Shown here: positions 45,256 to 54,543 of the stretch, in pieces
How positions within the stretch are numbered: position 1 is the stretch's first letter
Layout of the letters: every line of letters starts with the position of its first letter
Assembly: GCA_902612965.1 (NCBI GenBank)
Contig: CACMFN010000012.1
Span: 1-56,772, forward strand
DNA from: an uncultured SAR116 cluster alpha proteobacterium
Lineage (GTDB): Bacteria; Pseudomonadota; Alphaproteobacteria; Puniceispirillales; GCA-002684695
Direction of reading: 5' to 3'
Length of the DNA stretch: 56,772 nucleotides
Made by a program: the position numbers and the translations under genes
Notes under the pieces: model-generated
What the model was told of the DNA's origin: nothing
What the model saw: the letters and a program-made list of their open reading frames with translations, nothing else
Databases searched by the model: none

Positions 45256-45814
45256 TTTTAATTTAGTTGCAGAACCTCCCCTAGGGTTCAATCAAAAGAA
45301 ATTTAAAAATTTAATTCTCTTTGAAGAATTAGAGTTTTCTTTAATTTCAGTTTCTTTATCTGATAATCACTACACTTTATTTAAAAAAAATATATTTAAA
45401 AGTTTCAAATTGGATCTTCCAAAAGTTGGATCAACAAAAATATCAACTGTTGACAACACTAAAATTATCGCTTTGCAGCCTAATCAATATTTATTTATGT
45501 ATAAAAGAATTTCTGATTTTCCTGTAGATGAAATAAAGTCTAATGTTGGAATAGGCTATTATTCAGACCAAAGTGATAGTTGGTCGATTATCAAAATTTC
45601 AGGTGAAAATACAATTCCTGCTCTTGAAAGAATATGCCCAATCGATCTAAGTATTGAGAAATTTAAGATTGATGGAGCAAGCAGAACTCAGATGGAGCAT
45701 CTAAGTGTCATATTGATTAGAATTGCAGTCAATGAATTTATACTTATGTCGCCCAGATCATCATCTCATTCATTTTATCATATTCTTACACAGTCAGCAC
45801 AAAATATATTGTAA
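45248..45814 (+). CDS. soxG: Sarcosine oxidase gamma subunit
   Basis: 188 aa from GTG 45248, overlapping the soxA stop by 8 nt and preceded by AAGGTGAG; another in-frame GTG at 45236 gives 192 aa. Sequence is weakly conserved, as usual for SoxG, a GcvT/YgfZ-like fold; position as fourth sox gene and the segments S-D-S-W-S-I-I-K-I-S-G and L-E-R-I-C-P-I-D-L support it. Its TAA shares a base with the next ATG. Confidence 0.85.
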   Translation: MNNFNLVAEPPLGFNQKKFKNLILFEELEFSLISVSLSDNHYTLFKKNIFKSFKLDLPKVGSTKISTVDNTKIIALQPNQYLFMYKRISDFPVDEIKSNVGIGYYSDQSDSWSIIKISGENTIPALERICPIDLSIEKFKIDGASRTQMEHLSVILIRIAVNEFILMSPRSSSHSFYHILTQSAQNIL

Positions 45815-46779
45815 TGCAAAAACCTACTATTTTTGTTACTAGAAGATGGCCTAAAGAGACTTTAGAGGAGATGAAAAAATTTTTTGAAGTAACTATAAAT
45901 CAAGATGATAGACCATTAACTCAAAATGAAATTGCAGATGGATTTGAAAGTCACGACGCATTAGCCCCAACTGTTTCTGATAATATAGATCAAAACATTA
46001 TAAAAAAAGGAAGTGGTAAAATAATCGCAAATTATGGTGTTGGTTTTAGCCATATAGATTTAGAGGCGTGTAAAGAAAATAACGTAACTGTTACGAATAC
46101 CCCCGATGTTCTTACAGACGCTACTGCTGATCTTACAATATTACTAATGTTAATGATAAGTCGAAGAGCCATAGAGGGCGCAAAGGAGATTGAAACAAAA
46201 AGTTGGATGGGTTGGAGGCCTACCCATCTTGTAGGAAGTGATTTAAGTGGAAAGACACTAGGCATAATTGGTATGGGAAGAATTGGTGAGGCAGTAGCTA
46301 AGAGAGCATTATTTGGTTTTAAAATGAAAATTATGTTTTTTAACCGATCAAAAAAAGAAAATTTAAATTTTAAGGCTGAACAAGTGAAAAAAATTACTGA
46401 AATTTTTGAGAAACCTGACTTTATAAGCCTTCACTGTCCAGGAGGAAATAATAATAAAAATATAATAAATGAAAAATCTTTACAACTAATGAAAAAATCA
46501 ACTTTCCTTATTAATACTGCCCGTGGAGAACTGATTGAAGAGAACAGTCTTTGCAAAGCTCTAAATAATGATCAAATTGCTGGTGCAGGATTAGACGTAT
46601 ATAATAATGAGCCAGATATTAATCCGAAACTTCTAAAGGCTAAGAACGTTGTTTTATTACCACATTTAGGATCTGCTACTTCTAAAGCAAGGAATGCCAT
46701 GGGTTTCAAAGTAATTGAAAATTTAAAAAGTTATTTTAATAGCGGCAAAGGAATTGATATTATAAATTCCACTAAATGA
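45814..46779 (+). CDS. D-2-hydroxyacid dehydrogenase (glyoxylate/hydroxypyruvate reductase-like)
   Basis: 321 aa. Nucleotide motif G-M-G-R-I-G (153-158); catalytic Arg237 in N-T-A-R-G, Glu266 in N-N-E-P and His284 in L-P-H-L-G-S-A. F-F-N-R-S after strand 2 favours NADPH. It overlaps soxG by 1 nt and the glycerate kinase by 4 nt. In this position hydroxypyruvate to D-glycerate is the likely reaction, linking serine made from glycine to the kinase. Confidence 0.88.
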   Translation: MQKPTIFVTRRWPKETLEEMKKFFEVTINQDDRPLTQNEIADGFESHDALAPTVSDNIDQNIIKKGSGKIIANYGVGFSHIDLEACKENNVTVTNTPDVLTDATADLTILLMLMISRRAIEGAKEIETKSWMGWRPTHLVGSDLSGKTLGIIGMGRIGEAVAKRALFGFKMKIMFFNRSKKENLNFKAEQVKKITEIFEKPDFISLHCPGGNNNKNIINEKSLQLMKKSTFLINTARGELIEENSLCKALNNDQIAGAGLDVYNNEPDINPKLLKAKNVVLLPHLGSATSKARNAMGFKVIENLKSYFNSGKGIDIINSTK

Positions 46780-48044
46780 CAATTTCAGTTAAACATGTTA
46801 ATCAATTAAAATCAGCTTTCTTTTATGCTGTTGAAGCAGGAACACCTGAGAAAATTTTTTCAAATGAAATTAAGTCATTATTACCTAAAGACAAAGAACT
46901 AAAAATATTATCTTTAGGCAAAGCAGCGTCAAGCATGGCTGAGAAAATGGCTAATATGAATATATCTCAGACTGGAATTGTTGTCACAAATGATGAAAAT
47001 TTTCGTCATATTGAAAATTTTACATGCTTTGCAACTGGACACCCATTTCCAGATAAAAGAGGTCTTAATGCTGCAAAAAAAGTTGAATTGTTTTTAGAAG
47101 AACTCTCAGATAAAGATCATTTAATACTACTACTAAGTGGAGGTGGTTCTTCCTTATTACCGGCTCCACCAGAAGGAATAACACTTAAAGAAAAAACATA
47201 TATCAATAAAGTATTACTTGAAAGTGGATTAGATATAACTGAAGTTAATGCCGTTCGAAGAGTTTTTTCAAGATTAAAGGGTGGTCGACTTGCTCAAAAA
47301 GCATATCCTACTGGAATTACACAATTTGTATTCTCTGATGTCTTGGATGACAGTCTAGAAACAATTGCAAGTGGAGTGGCAGCACCCGACCCTTATGAGT
47401 TTTCAGAAGTTCAGAAAATATTAACCAAAACCAAATTGAATAATATAAAGTTTGTTTCTGACTTTATTGCAAAAGTTGGCAAAAATAAAAATTTACTGCC
47501 TCTTAAAAAAGAGAATAAAGTTTTTGAAAAAATAAAAACTTATTTACTTGCGAATAATGAAACCTGCATCGATGCTGCAAAAATTTTTTTTGAAAATGAA
47601 AATTATTTTGTAAATTTATTTTGTCAAAAACTTCAAGGTGAAGCATCTTTAATAGGTTCTCAACTTGCAGATACTATCATAAAAACAAAAAACATAGATA
47701 AATCATTGAGTATTTTTGGAGGTGAAACAACAGTTACAGTTAAAAATAGTTATGGTAAAGGCGGGCGCTCACAAGAACTTGCTCTAAGTTTTGCCATATC
47801 AATGAATAAAAATTACAATAAAAAAAAGCCGTGGGCTATTCTCTCTGCTGGAACAGATGGACGGGATGGCCCAACAGACGCAGCTGGAGCTATAATCACA
47901 TCTAATTCGAAAATAAATATTCCTGATGCTATTAAATCTTTAAATAAAAATGATAGTTATAATTTTTTAAATAAAAATAAATTATTATTTAAAACTGGTG
48001 GAACCAATACAAACCTTGGGGACCTTGTCTTTATTTTAAACTGA
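46776..48044 (+). CDS. Glycerate 2-kinase (class II, MOFRL family)
   Basis: 422 aa, typical length. N-terminal DUF4147 part with G-K-A-A-S-S-M-A (48-55), L-S-G-G-G-S-S-L-L-P-A-P near 130, V-N-A-V-R-R-V-F-S-R-L-K-G-G-R near 157; C-terminal MOFRL domain with G-T-D-G-R-D-G-P-T-D-A-A-G-A. It turns D-glycerate into 2-phosphoglycerate, which enters glycolysis or gluconeogenesis. Last gene of the sox cluster. Confidence 0.92.
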   Translation: MTISVKHVNQLKSAFFYAVEAGTPEKIFSNEIKSLLPKDKELKILSLGKAASSMAEKMANMNISQTGIVVTNDENFRHIENFTCFATGHPFPDKRGLNAAKKVELFLEELSDKDHLILLLSGGGSSLLPAPPEGITLKEKTYINKVLLESGLDITEVNAVRRVFSRLKGGRLAQKAYPTGITQFVFSDVLDDSLETIASGVAAPDPYEFSEVQKILTKTKLNNIKFVSDFIAKVGKNKNLLPLKKENKVFEKIKTYLLANNETCIDAAKIFFENENYFVNLFCQKLQGEASLIGSQLADTIIKTKNIDKSLSIFGGETTVTVKNSYGKGGRSQELALSFAISMNKNYNKKKPWAILSAGTDGRDGPTDAAGAIITSNSKINIPDAIKSLNKNDSYNFLNKNKLLFKTGGTNTNLGDLVFILN

Positions 48045-48094
48045 TAATTTTAATAAATTCAAAATTGAATCACAAGAATTTATCATTTTCATTC

Positions 48095-49933
48095 TCATTT
48101 AATTGATGCAAGGTGATCACTTGCATTAAAATATGGAAGAACATCTCTGTTCGAACAACCCATGATAGTTAATCTTTCAGCAATTTTTATTGCTTTTTGG
48201 TATTTTCTTTCATTTTCTAATTCCGAGTTCTCAAGCATTATTCCACCACATACAGATATGCCGTAATTTGATTGCAGAGAACGAATAACTTTACCTGCAG
48301 ACAAACCATCAGCTACCATAGCTAACTCAAACTCATCTTGCTTAACTATCTGAATTTCATTCTCAACTAAAAACTTTCTTATATTTGTTTCTGCCTCAAG
48401 GGCAATATCCCAATACCTTGTTTCGGATGCAGTTGCTTCTCCAGAAGCAACTTCAAAGGCCTTGCAAAAAACCAAAAACATCTTCTCTTTTTCATTTGCA
48501 CCATTCCAAGCAGCTTTACCAAGACTTTTCCATATACTTAAATTCATTTCCTCATAAACTTTTGGAATTCTATCAAAGAATAGTTGGTGTAGTCCTGCCT
48601 CAGTTTGTGTACTGTCAAGCATTTGCTCTCTTTGAATATCAACAGCATCAAAGGTTCCACACATTGGGCACGCATCATCACTTAAGGTATTTTTTTTATA
48701 AATGTAAGAACACCTCATTTTATTAGGTAATTGATTTTGGCATAAAAGGTAAACCTGATTTTCATCCATGCCATTTAATTGTTCTGCTAACCAATTAAAT
48801 CTATTCTTAAATCTTAAATAAGACCTTCTATGGCTCCAAAGTTCCCATTTTAATTTTTCAACAGGACCAAAGGTGCTCCAATTTGAACTGACGTCAATAA
48901 CTATACATTTAGACTTATCTTTTGCGGATCTTAGGCCTCTTCCTACAGATTGGCCCCATAATACTTTTGATAGCGTTGGTCTTAAATGAACAATTATATT
49001 ACAATTTGGATTATCCCAACCTTCTAATAAAACACCAACAGAAACAACCGCTTCAATCTTTCCTTGTTCGTGATCAGACAGAACTTTCATTCTTTCACCT
49101 AAAGGTGTTTGAGCAGTTACAATTGCACATGAAATACCTTGTTTTTCAATATTTTCTACGGCAACTTCTGCAACTGACACGTCAGGACAAAACCATGCAC
49201 TTATCGGTTTAGGTGTAACTTTTTCTCTTTCTTTTTTATAAATAAAAACCGAATACTCTATCATAGAAGATTTTACTATTGCAGAAGCAAGTTTAGTTGT
49301 GGGAAAATCGCCTGAACTGATATCTATATCTTTCAGATCTAAATCATGCACAAAATATGGTTTATAAATAGGTGGTACTAAAATTTTTTCATCAATTAGA
49401 TTTTGAATGTCAGCACAATCAATAATAGTATCAAATGCTAGGTGCAACTGATCTCTTTGGTCACCTGTTCTTCTTTCAGGAGAAGCAGTCAATCCCATAA
49501 ATCTTGCGCTGTCTTTGGAATTCTCACGAAAGTTATCAATAATAGCTTTATATCCCCTACCATTCGGTGATATTCTATGCGCCTCATCAACAATCACCAA
49601 ATCTGCCATAGGTATAGCTTCAGCAATAATTTCTTTTGCACGCATATTTGTTGATAGTAAAATATCATAACCGTCAAAAGCTATACTAGTTTCAGAAACA
49701 GCAAGTTTTCTAATTTTATGTTCCTTTTGAAGAGCCTTTTCAAGCTGCTCTAAGAGTACTAATCTATGACATAAAACTATTACTTTTTTTTTATTGTAAA
49801 ATCTCTTTATTAACTCACTTGCTAAATAAGTTTTGCCAGCACCTGTTGGCGCTTTAAGGATGAACCTTCTATTATCTTTAACAATTGATGGGAAGTCATC
49901 AATTATTTTTTGCTGCCAGTTTCTAATTTCCAT
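48095..49933 (-). CDS. SF2 DEAD/DEAH-box helicase with a Cys4 element
   Basis: 612 aa. Walker A A-P-T-G-A-G-K-T (28-35), V-D-E-A-H-R (115-120), L-T-A-S-P-E-R (148-154), motif VI G-Q-S-V-G-R-G-L-R (327-335). These place it with the RecQ-unlike, ResIII/UvrB-like SF2 ATPases. After the helicase core Cys398, Cys408, Cys422 and Cys425 form a probable zinc ribbon, followed by an alpha-helical C-terminal part (about 440-612) I do not recognise. No methylase or specificity gene is adjacent, so a restriction role is not supported; DNA repair is a guess. Confidence 0.8.
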   Translation of the reverse strand: MEIRNWQQKIIDDFPSIVKDNRRFILKAPTGAGKTYLASELIKRFYNKKKVIVLCHRLVLLEQLEKALQKEHKIRKLAVSETSIAFDGYDILLSTNMRAKEIIAEAIPMADLVIVDEAHRISPNGRGYKAIIDNFRENSKDSARFMGLTASPERRTGDQRDQLHLAFDTIIDCADIQNLIDEKILVPPIYKPYFVHDLDLKDIDISSGDFPTTKLASAIVKSSMIEYSVFIYKKEREKVTPKPISAWFCPDVSVAEVAVENIEKQGISCAIVTAQTPLGERMKVLSDHEQGKIEAVVSVGVLLEGWDNPNCNIIVHLRPTLSKVLWGQSVGRGLRSAKDKSKCIVIDVSSNWSTFGPVEKLKWELWSHRRSYLRFKNRFNWLAEQLNGMDENQVYLLCQNQLPNKMRCSYIYKKNTLSDDACPMCGTFDAVDIQREQMLDSTQTEAGLHQLFFDRIPKVYEEMNLSIWKSLGKAAWNGANEKEKMFLVFCKAFEVASGEATASETRYWDIALEAETNIRKFLVENEIQIVKQDEFELAMVADGLSAGKVIRSLQSNYGISVCGGIMLENSELENERKYQKAIKIAERLTIMGCSNRDVLPYFNASDHLASIK

Positions 49934-50098
49934 AAATGAGTATGATTTTCAATAAAAGTCTATTGAATTTGTAAATAAAATTTCAAAAAATTAGCATACA
50001 TAAAAACAGAAAATGGTCAACAAATTTAATACAAATCTGTATCTAATTTTCATTTAAGGTTTATATTGACTATAGTTTTTATTTAAATGGAGTTTCAA

Positions 50099-51010
50099 TT
50101 GAAAATTGGCATCCTTGGTGCTGGAGCAATGGGTATTTTATATGGAGGCCTTCTAAAAAGATTGGGGCACGACGTAAACTTAATTGTTAGAGATTACAAT
50201 AAAAAGAAACTACTAGTTGATAAGGGTATATGCCTAAATTTAGATCTTGGAAGATTTACAGTTTATCCTGAAATACTACACATTAAAGAAAGGTGCAGAT
50301 TTGAAGTTATTATAGTTTTCACCAAAACAAATGATACAATTGAAGCTTTGAACGCGTTTAAAGTAAATATAGATAAAGACACCTATTTAATGTCGCTGCA
50401 AAATGGTTTAGGCAATCTTGAAAAACTACTAGTTTTCGCTGAAAGATCTAAAATTATTTATGGAACAACAATGGCTCCTGCTGATTTAAATGGGATTAGG
50501 GAGGTCTCTTCCTATGGTTCACACCTCAGTCAGTTTAAGTCAGGTACTTCTAATAATGATAGTTTTGTTAAACAAATTGCAGAACAATTTGAGTTGTCTG
50601 GTCTTCATTCTAAAGTTAATACGAATGTCGATAATGTAATTTGGGATAAAGTAGCCTTTAATACTGCAATGAATACTATTTGTGCGCTTTTAGAAATTAC
50701 CCCAAAAACTATTGAAAATAATAAATACCTCAAGAAATTTGCCATCAATGTGGCAAAGGAAACATGTACCATTGGAAAGGCATTCGGTATTAAAATTAAT
50801 GAAATGAATATAGCTAACAATATAAAATTATCATGCAAAGAACATGGAGAACATAAACCCTCAATGCTACAAGATGTTTTATTAAAAAAGAAAACTGAAA
50901 TAGATTCATTGAATGGTGAAGTAGTAAGAATTGGATCTAAATTGAAAATGAGCACCCCACTTAATACATCATTGTTTAACTTAATTAAAGCAAAGGAAAA
51001 TAACTACTAG
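50099..51010 (+). CDS. panE: Ketopantoate reductase family protein
   Basis: 303 aa from TTG 50099, which has GGAG 6 nt upstream and gives the canonical start M-K-I-G-I-L-G-A-G-A-M-G; ATG 50087 adds four residues without a ribosome site. ApbA/PanE marks: the NADPH loop G-A-G-A-M-G, L-Q-N-G-L-G-N, and K-P-S-M-L-Q-D with E-I-D-S-L-N-G near the end. Reaction for true PanE is ketopantoate to pantoate in CoA synthesis. Family paralogues with other substrates exist, so the symbol is provisional. Confidence 0.75.
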   Translation: MKIGILGAGAMGILYGGLLKRLGHDVNLIVRDYNKKKLLVDKGICLNLDLGRFTVYPEILHIKERCRFEVIIVFTKTNDTIEALNAFKVNIDKDTYLMSLQNGLGNLEKLLVFAERSKIIYGTTMAPADLNGIREVSSYGSHLSQFKSGTSNNDSFVKQIAEQFELSGLHSKVNTNVDNVIWDKVAFNTAMNTICALLEITPKTIENNKYLKKFAINVAKETCTIGKAFGIKINEMNIANNIKLSCKEHGEHKPSMLQDVLLKKKTEIDSLNGEVVRIGSKLKMSTPLNTSLFNLIKAKENNY

Positions 51011-51031
51011 GAAAATATAATCATTTTATAA

Positions 51032-51053
51032 ATTCAATCATTGAATGTTTTTT
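51032..51053 (+). terminator. Weak AT-rich hairpin terminator after panE
   Basis: Stem ATTCAA / TTGAAT (51032-51037 with 51041-51046), 3-nt loop, then six T residues at 51048-51053. The stem is poor in GC, so efficiency is doubtful, but the position 20 nt after the panE stop is right. Confidence 0.35.
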
Positions 51054-51103
51054 AAAAATGATAGAAACTATTCAATGTTTCTTGAGTAAACTAAAGGCAA
51101 AAA

Positions 51104-51346
51104 TTGAAATTTAAAATTAAATATCATGTAGTTTATGATATGGATTATGGTTCATCTACAAAGAGGTATGGCGATTATATTTTAGATGACAAAAACGTAA
51201 AAAATGAATTCGAGGCAGAAAATAAAGTGAAAGAATTATTTATGAATGGCTCTGATCCAGATTTAAATCCATACTTCAATTTCACCAGAGGAAAAATACT
51301 CTCAAAAACAATAATGATTGACCAATTAGAGCTTTTAAAAAGTTGA
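51104..51346 (+). CDS. Hypothetical small protein, 80 aa
   Basis: 80 aa from TTG 51104, with AAAGG 6 nt before it. Begins with an alternating strand-like K-F-K-I-K-Y-H-V-V-Y-D-M-D-Y, then a polar middle and G-D-Y-I-L-D-D, ending I-D-Q-L-E-L-L-K-S. Amino acid use looks like a soluble alpha/beta protein rather than noise. I do not recognise a family. The only gene between panE and the GMC oxidoreductase. Confidence 0.5.
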   Translation: MKFKIKYHVVYDMDYGSSTKRYGDYILDDKNVKNEFEAENKVKELFMNGSDPDLNPYFNFTRGKILSKTIMIDQLELLKS

Positions 51347-51381
51347 TGCCAATTTAATTAATGCAAATCTTAAAAACTTCT

Positions 51382-53016
51382 CTAATTAAATCTAGAATTA
51401 ATCAACTCTGAAGCCTTATGAGCGACCATTATAGTAGGAGCATTAGTATTTGCAGAAGTTATATTTGGAAAAATTGAAGCGTCTACAACTCGCAATCCAT
51501 TGATTCCATGAACCAATAAGTTTTTATCAACAACTGAAGATTTAGGATCGTTTCCCATCCTGCAGGTGCAAGAAGGATGATAAATAGTTGAAGCCCTCTC
51601 TTTAAAGTCATCAATTATTTCATTATCGTTCATAGAAGATAAACTAGTATTTGGTTTTTCAAGTAACAAACTCTTTATAGCTTCTGTCTTTTCCATTTGC
51701 TCTACTAATCTTGCTCCTTTGATTATATCATCTAGGTCAGCTTCATCAGTTAAGTAATTATAATTAATCTTTGGTTCGTCATAAATATTAGGAGAACATA
51801 TGTTAATTTCACCTCTACTTTTTGGTCTGCAGGGATTGAAACTTAAAATAAATCCCGGATGTGTATCAGTTTTTAATAATGGTCTCTTATTCCCTTCCCT
51901 AATACTGTATGTTACTGGGTTAAGATATAATTGAACATTTGGATTTTTTTCTGACTTAGATGTTTTTACTAAACCACCAATTTGGTTTACACTTAGTGAA
52001 AATGCACCTGAGTTAAATAGTACATATTTCAAAGCTGAAGAAATTCTTCCAGGCCAACTTCCTAAGACTTGATTTAGGGTTGGTATCTTGGACTTATAAT
52101 AATAGTTTACACCAACATGATCTTGTAGATGTTTTCCTACATTTGGTTGATCGATGACAGTATTTATACCAAATTTATCTAATAATATTTTTGGACCAAT
52201 ACCTGATATTTGAAGCAATTGTGGTGTATTAATAGCACCTGCACATATTATTATTTCTTTACTAGCCTTAATTACTTTTTCTTCTTTACCAAGAAAACTT
52301 TGAAGGTCACAAGTTACTGAAATTGCTTTTTTATTGCTAAAATTAATTTTTTTTACAATTGAATTTGTTAATATAGTTAAATTAGATCTTGATTTTGATG
52401 GATTTAAAAAAGCTTTTGCACTTGAATGACGCTTTCCTCCTTTAGTTGTTATTAGATAGGGACCAACTCCATCACCCTCAAAATATCCATTTTGACTGTT
52501 GGAAAACTGTAACTGTGAACACGCGTCCAAAAAATATTTTTTAAGAGGATGGTAATCTTTCCATGGATTGGTAATGCTCAAAGTATTAACTTTTGTATTA
52601 TTTTTAGAAATATAATCGTCATTAAATGAAAAATTTTCATATTCATTAAAATAAGTTAATAAAGATTTATAATTCCATTCCTCAGAAGTAAATTTAGACC
52701 AATCATCATAATCAGATTTGTGACCTCTGTGATAAACCATTGCATTAATCGAACTAGATCCACCAATTACTTTACCTCTTGGAGTAAAAACTTTTCTGTC
52801 GTTTAATTCAGTTTCTTTTTCTGAGAGGTATGACCAATTATATTTTTGGTGAGTAAAAAGGATTCCATAACCAATTGGTGTATTAACCCAGAAGCTTCTG
52901 TCATCTGGGCCAGCTTCTATTAGTAACACTTTATTTTTACCAGAAGCACTGAGTTTATCTGCTAAAACGCATCCCGCTGATCCTGCCCCAACAATTATGA
53001 AGTCATACTTATCCAT
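51382..53016 (-). CDS. GMC family FAD-dependent alcohol oxidoreductase (choline dehydrogenase-like)
   Basis: 544 aa. FAD motif G-A-G-S-A-G (9-14), GMC signature P-R-G-K-V-I-G-G-S-S-S-I-N (79-91), catalytic His480 in Y-H-P-S-C-T-C-R-M-G and Asn523 in A-N-T-N-A-P-T-I-M, the His/Asn pair seen in choline dehydrogenase and choline oxidase. It starts 7 nt after the aldehyde dehydrogenase gene. The pair would oxidise an alcohol to acid. Choline to betaine is one option but generic alcohols are equally possible. Confidence 0.88.
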   Translation of the reverse strand: MDKYDFIIVGAGSAGCVLADKLSASGKNKVLLIEAGPDDRSFWVNTPIGYGILFTHQKYNWSYLSEKETELNDRKVFTPRGKVIGGSSSINAMVYHRGHKSDYDDWSKFTSEEWNYKSLLTYFNEYENFSFNDDYISKNNTKVNTLSITNPWKDYHPLKKYFLDACSQLQFSNSQNGYFEGDGVGPYLITTKGGKRHSSAKAFLNPSKSRSNLTILTNSIVKKINFSNKKAISVTCDLQSFLGKEEKVIKASKEIIICAGAINTPQLLQISGIGPKILLDKFGINTVIDQPNVGKHLQDHVGVNYYYKSKIPTLNQVLGSWPGRISSALKYVLFNSGAFSLSVNQIGGLVKTSKSEKNPNVQLYLNPVTYSIREGNKRPLLKTDTHPGFILSFNPCRPKSRGEINICSPNIYDEPKINYNYLTDEADLDDIIKGARLVEQMEKTEAIKSLLLEKPNTSLSSMNDNEIIDDFKERASTIYHPSCTCRMGNDPKSSVVDKNLLVHGINGLRVVDASIFPNITSANTNAPTIMVAHKASELINSRFN

Positions 53017-53023
53017 TAAATGA

Positions 53024-54442
53024 TCATTTACCCATAATAGCTTTCACCTCAAGATATTCCTCTAAACCCCATTCAGCCTTCTCTCTTCCATTCCCAGATT
53101 GTTTGTATCCTCCAAAGGGGGCATCAGATCCTGCACTTCCATAGTTTAAATGTATTTGTCCAGCGTTTAGCTCTCTTGCGTATTTCATTAATTCATTGGG
53201 ATCTGCTCCAGAAACATACGCGGCTAATCCATATTCTGTATCATTTGCAATATCAATGGCATCCTCAAAATCGTTATATGTAATAATACATAAAACAGGG
53301 CCAAAAATTTCTTCTCTAGCAATTTCCATATCGTTTGAAACACCACCGAATATAGTTGGTTTAACATAATATCCAATCTCTAAACCTTGAGGTTTACCCA
53401 AACCACCAGATATTAAATTTGCACCATTATCAAGCCCACTTTGAATAAGCTTTTGAACTTTTATATATTGTGTTTCACTAACAAGTGGCCCTATATCAGT
53501 CTTGTCTGAACCAGGATCGCCAGTAACAATTTTGTTATTTGCCTCAATAGCAATTTCTAATGCTTCATCATAACGTTTTTTTGGAACAAGCATTCTAGTT
53601 GGTGCATTACAAGACTGTCCTGTATTACTCATACAACTCTTAACACCATCTGATACTGATATTTTAAAATTTTCATCATCTAAAATTATATTAGGTGATT
53701 TTCCGCCTAATTCTTGGCAAACCCTTTTGACAGAATTTGCAGACGCTTTTGCAACAGCAATTCCTCCCCTAGTTGATCCAGTAAAAGACATCATGTCTAT
53801 TCCAACATGGTTAGACATTGCCTCTCCAACGACAGGACCTAGACCATTAACTAAATTAAACACCCCTTTAGGAACACCAGCCTCATGGAAAATTTCTGCT
53901 ATAACCATTGAAGAGAGTGGAGCAATTTCACTTGGCTTTAATACGGCAGTACACCCTGAAGCTAAACATGGAGCTAACTTTGAAACAACCTGATTTATTG
54001 GCCAATTCCAAGGAGTTATTAATCCACAAACTCCTATTGGCTCATGTCTCACAATATAACTTCCGTGTTTAAATTCAAATTTATGGTTTTCTAAAACTCT
54101 TATAGCAGTTTTCAAGTGAGACAATCCAACAGTTGCTTGACTTCCTCTTGCTAAACTATTTGGCGCACCCATTTCAGTTTGAATAGCAGTAGCAATATCC
54201 TCAAACCTCTTTTTATAGATATTTCTTATTTCAGTTAATAACTCAACTCTTTCTGAAACCAATGTTTTTGAAAAACTTTGAAAAGCGTTTCGTGCCGCTT
54301 GTACTGCTTTATCAACATCTTCTTTTGAACCAATACTAACATTTCCTATGCTCTCTTCTGAAGCTGGATTTATGACAGGAATTGAATTTGGTTCAATAGG
54401 ATCAACCCATTCACCATCTATATAGAATTTTGACAAGTTCAT
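53024..54442 (-). CDS. NAD(P)-dependent aldehyde dehydrogenase (GMC partner)
   Basis: 472 aa. Catalytic Glu244 in Q-E-L-G-G-K-S-P and Cys278 in G-Q-S-C-N-A-P; cofactor loop F-T-G-S-T. G-Q-S-C-N-A-P-T-R-M is characteristic of a subgroup annotated as 3-succinoylsemialdehyde-pyridine or generic aldehyde dehydrogenases. It is transcribed just before the GMC gene, and its own promoter would lie in the 101-nt divergent gap facing the RecD2-like gene. Confidence 0.9.
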   Translation of the reverse strand: MNLSKFYIDGEWVDPIEPNSIPVINPASEESIGNVSIGSKEDVDKAVQAARNAFQSFSKTLVSERVELLTEIRNIYKKRFEDIATAIQTEMGAPNSLARGSQATVGLSHLKTAIRVLENHKFEFKHGSYIVRHEPIGVCGLITPWNWPINQVVSKLAPCLASGCTAVLKPSEIAPLSSMVIAEIFHEAGVPKGVFNLVNGLGPVVGEAMSNHVGIDMMSFTGSTRGGIAVAKASANSVKRVCQELGGKSPNIILDDENFKISVSDGVKSCMSNTGQSCNAPTRMLVPKKRYDEALEIAIEANNKIVTGDPGSDKTDIGPLVSETQYIKVQKLIQSGLDNGANLISGGLGKPQGLEIGYYVKPTIFGGVSNDMEIAREEIFGPVLCIITYNDFEDAIDIANDTEYGLAAYVSGADPNELMKYARELNAGQIHLNYGSAGSDAPFGGYKQSGNGREKAEWGLEEYLEVKAIMGK

Positions 54443-54543
54443 TATTTGCTACCTTTAGTTTAAAATTATAAATAATAAATATTTTTGTATGATATTATCT
54501 AGAAAAGTCAAAAAATTATATAAAATAACAATTTAAAATATTT

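Noticed and set aside
48095-49933. Helicase as the R subunit of a restriction system or part of a defence island
   Set aside because: No methyltransferase, specificity subunit, nuclease or other defence gene is adjacent; neighbours are metabolic.
49934-50086. TTGACT -35-like box upstream of panE
   Set aside because: A -10 at the proper spacing would fall inside the start region of the gene, so it is not a credible promoter.
51382-54442. GMC oxidoreductase plus aldehyde dehydrogenase named as betA and betB
   Set aside because: Catalytic residues fit, but many GMC/ALDH pairs act on other alcohols, and no betaine transporter or BetI is adjacent.
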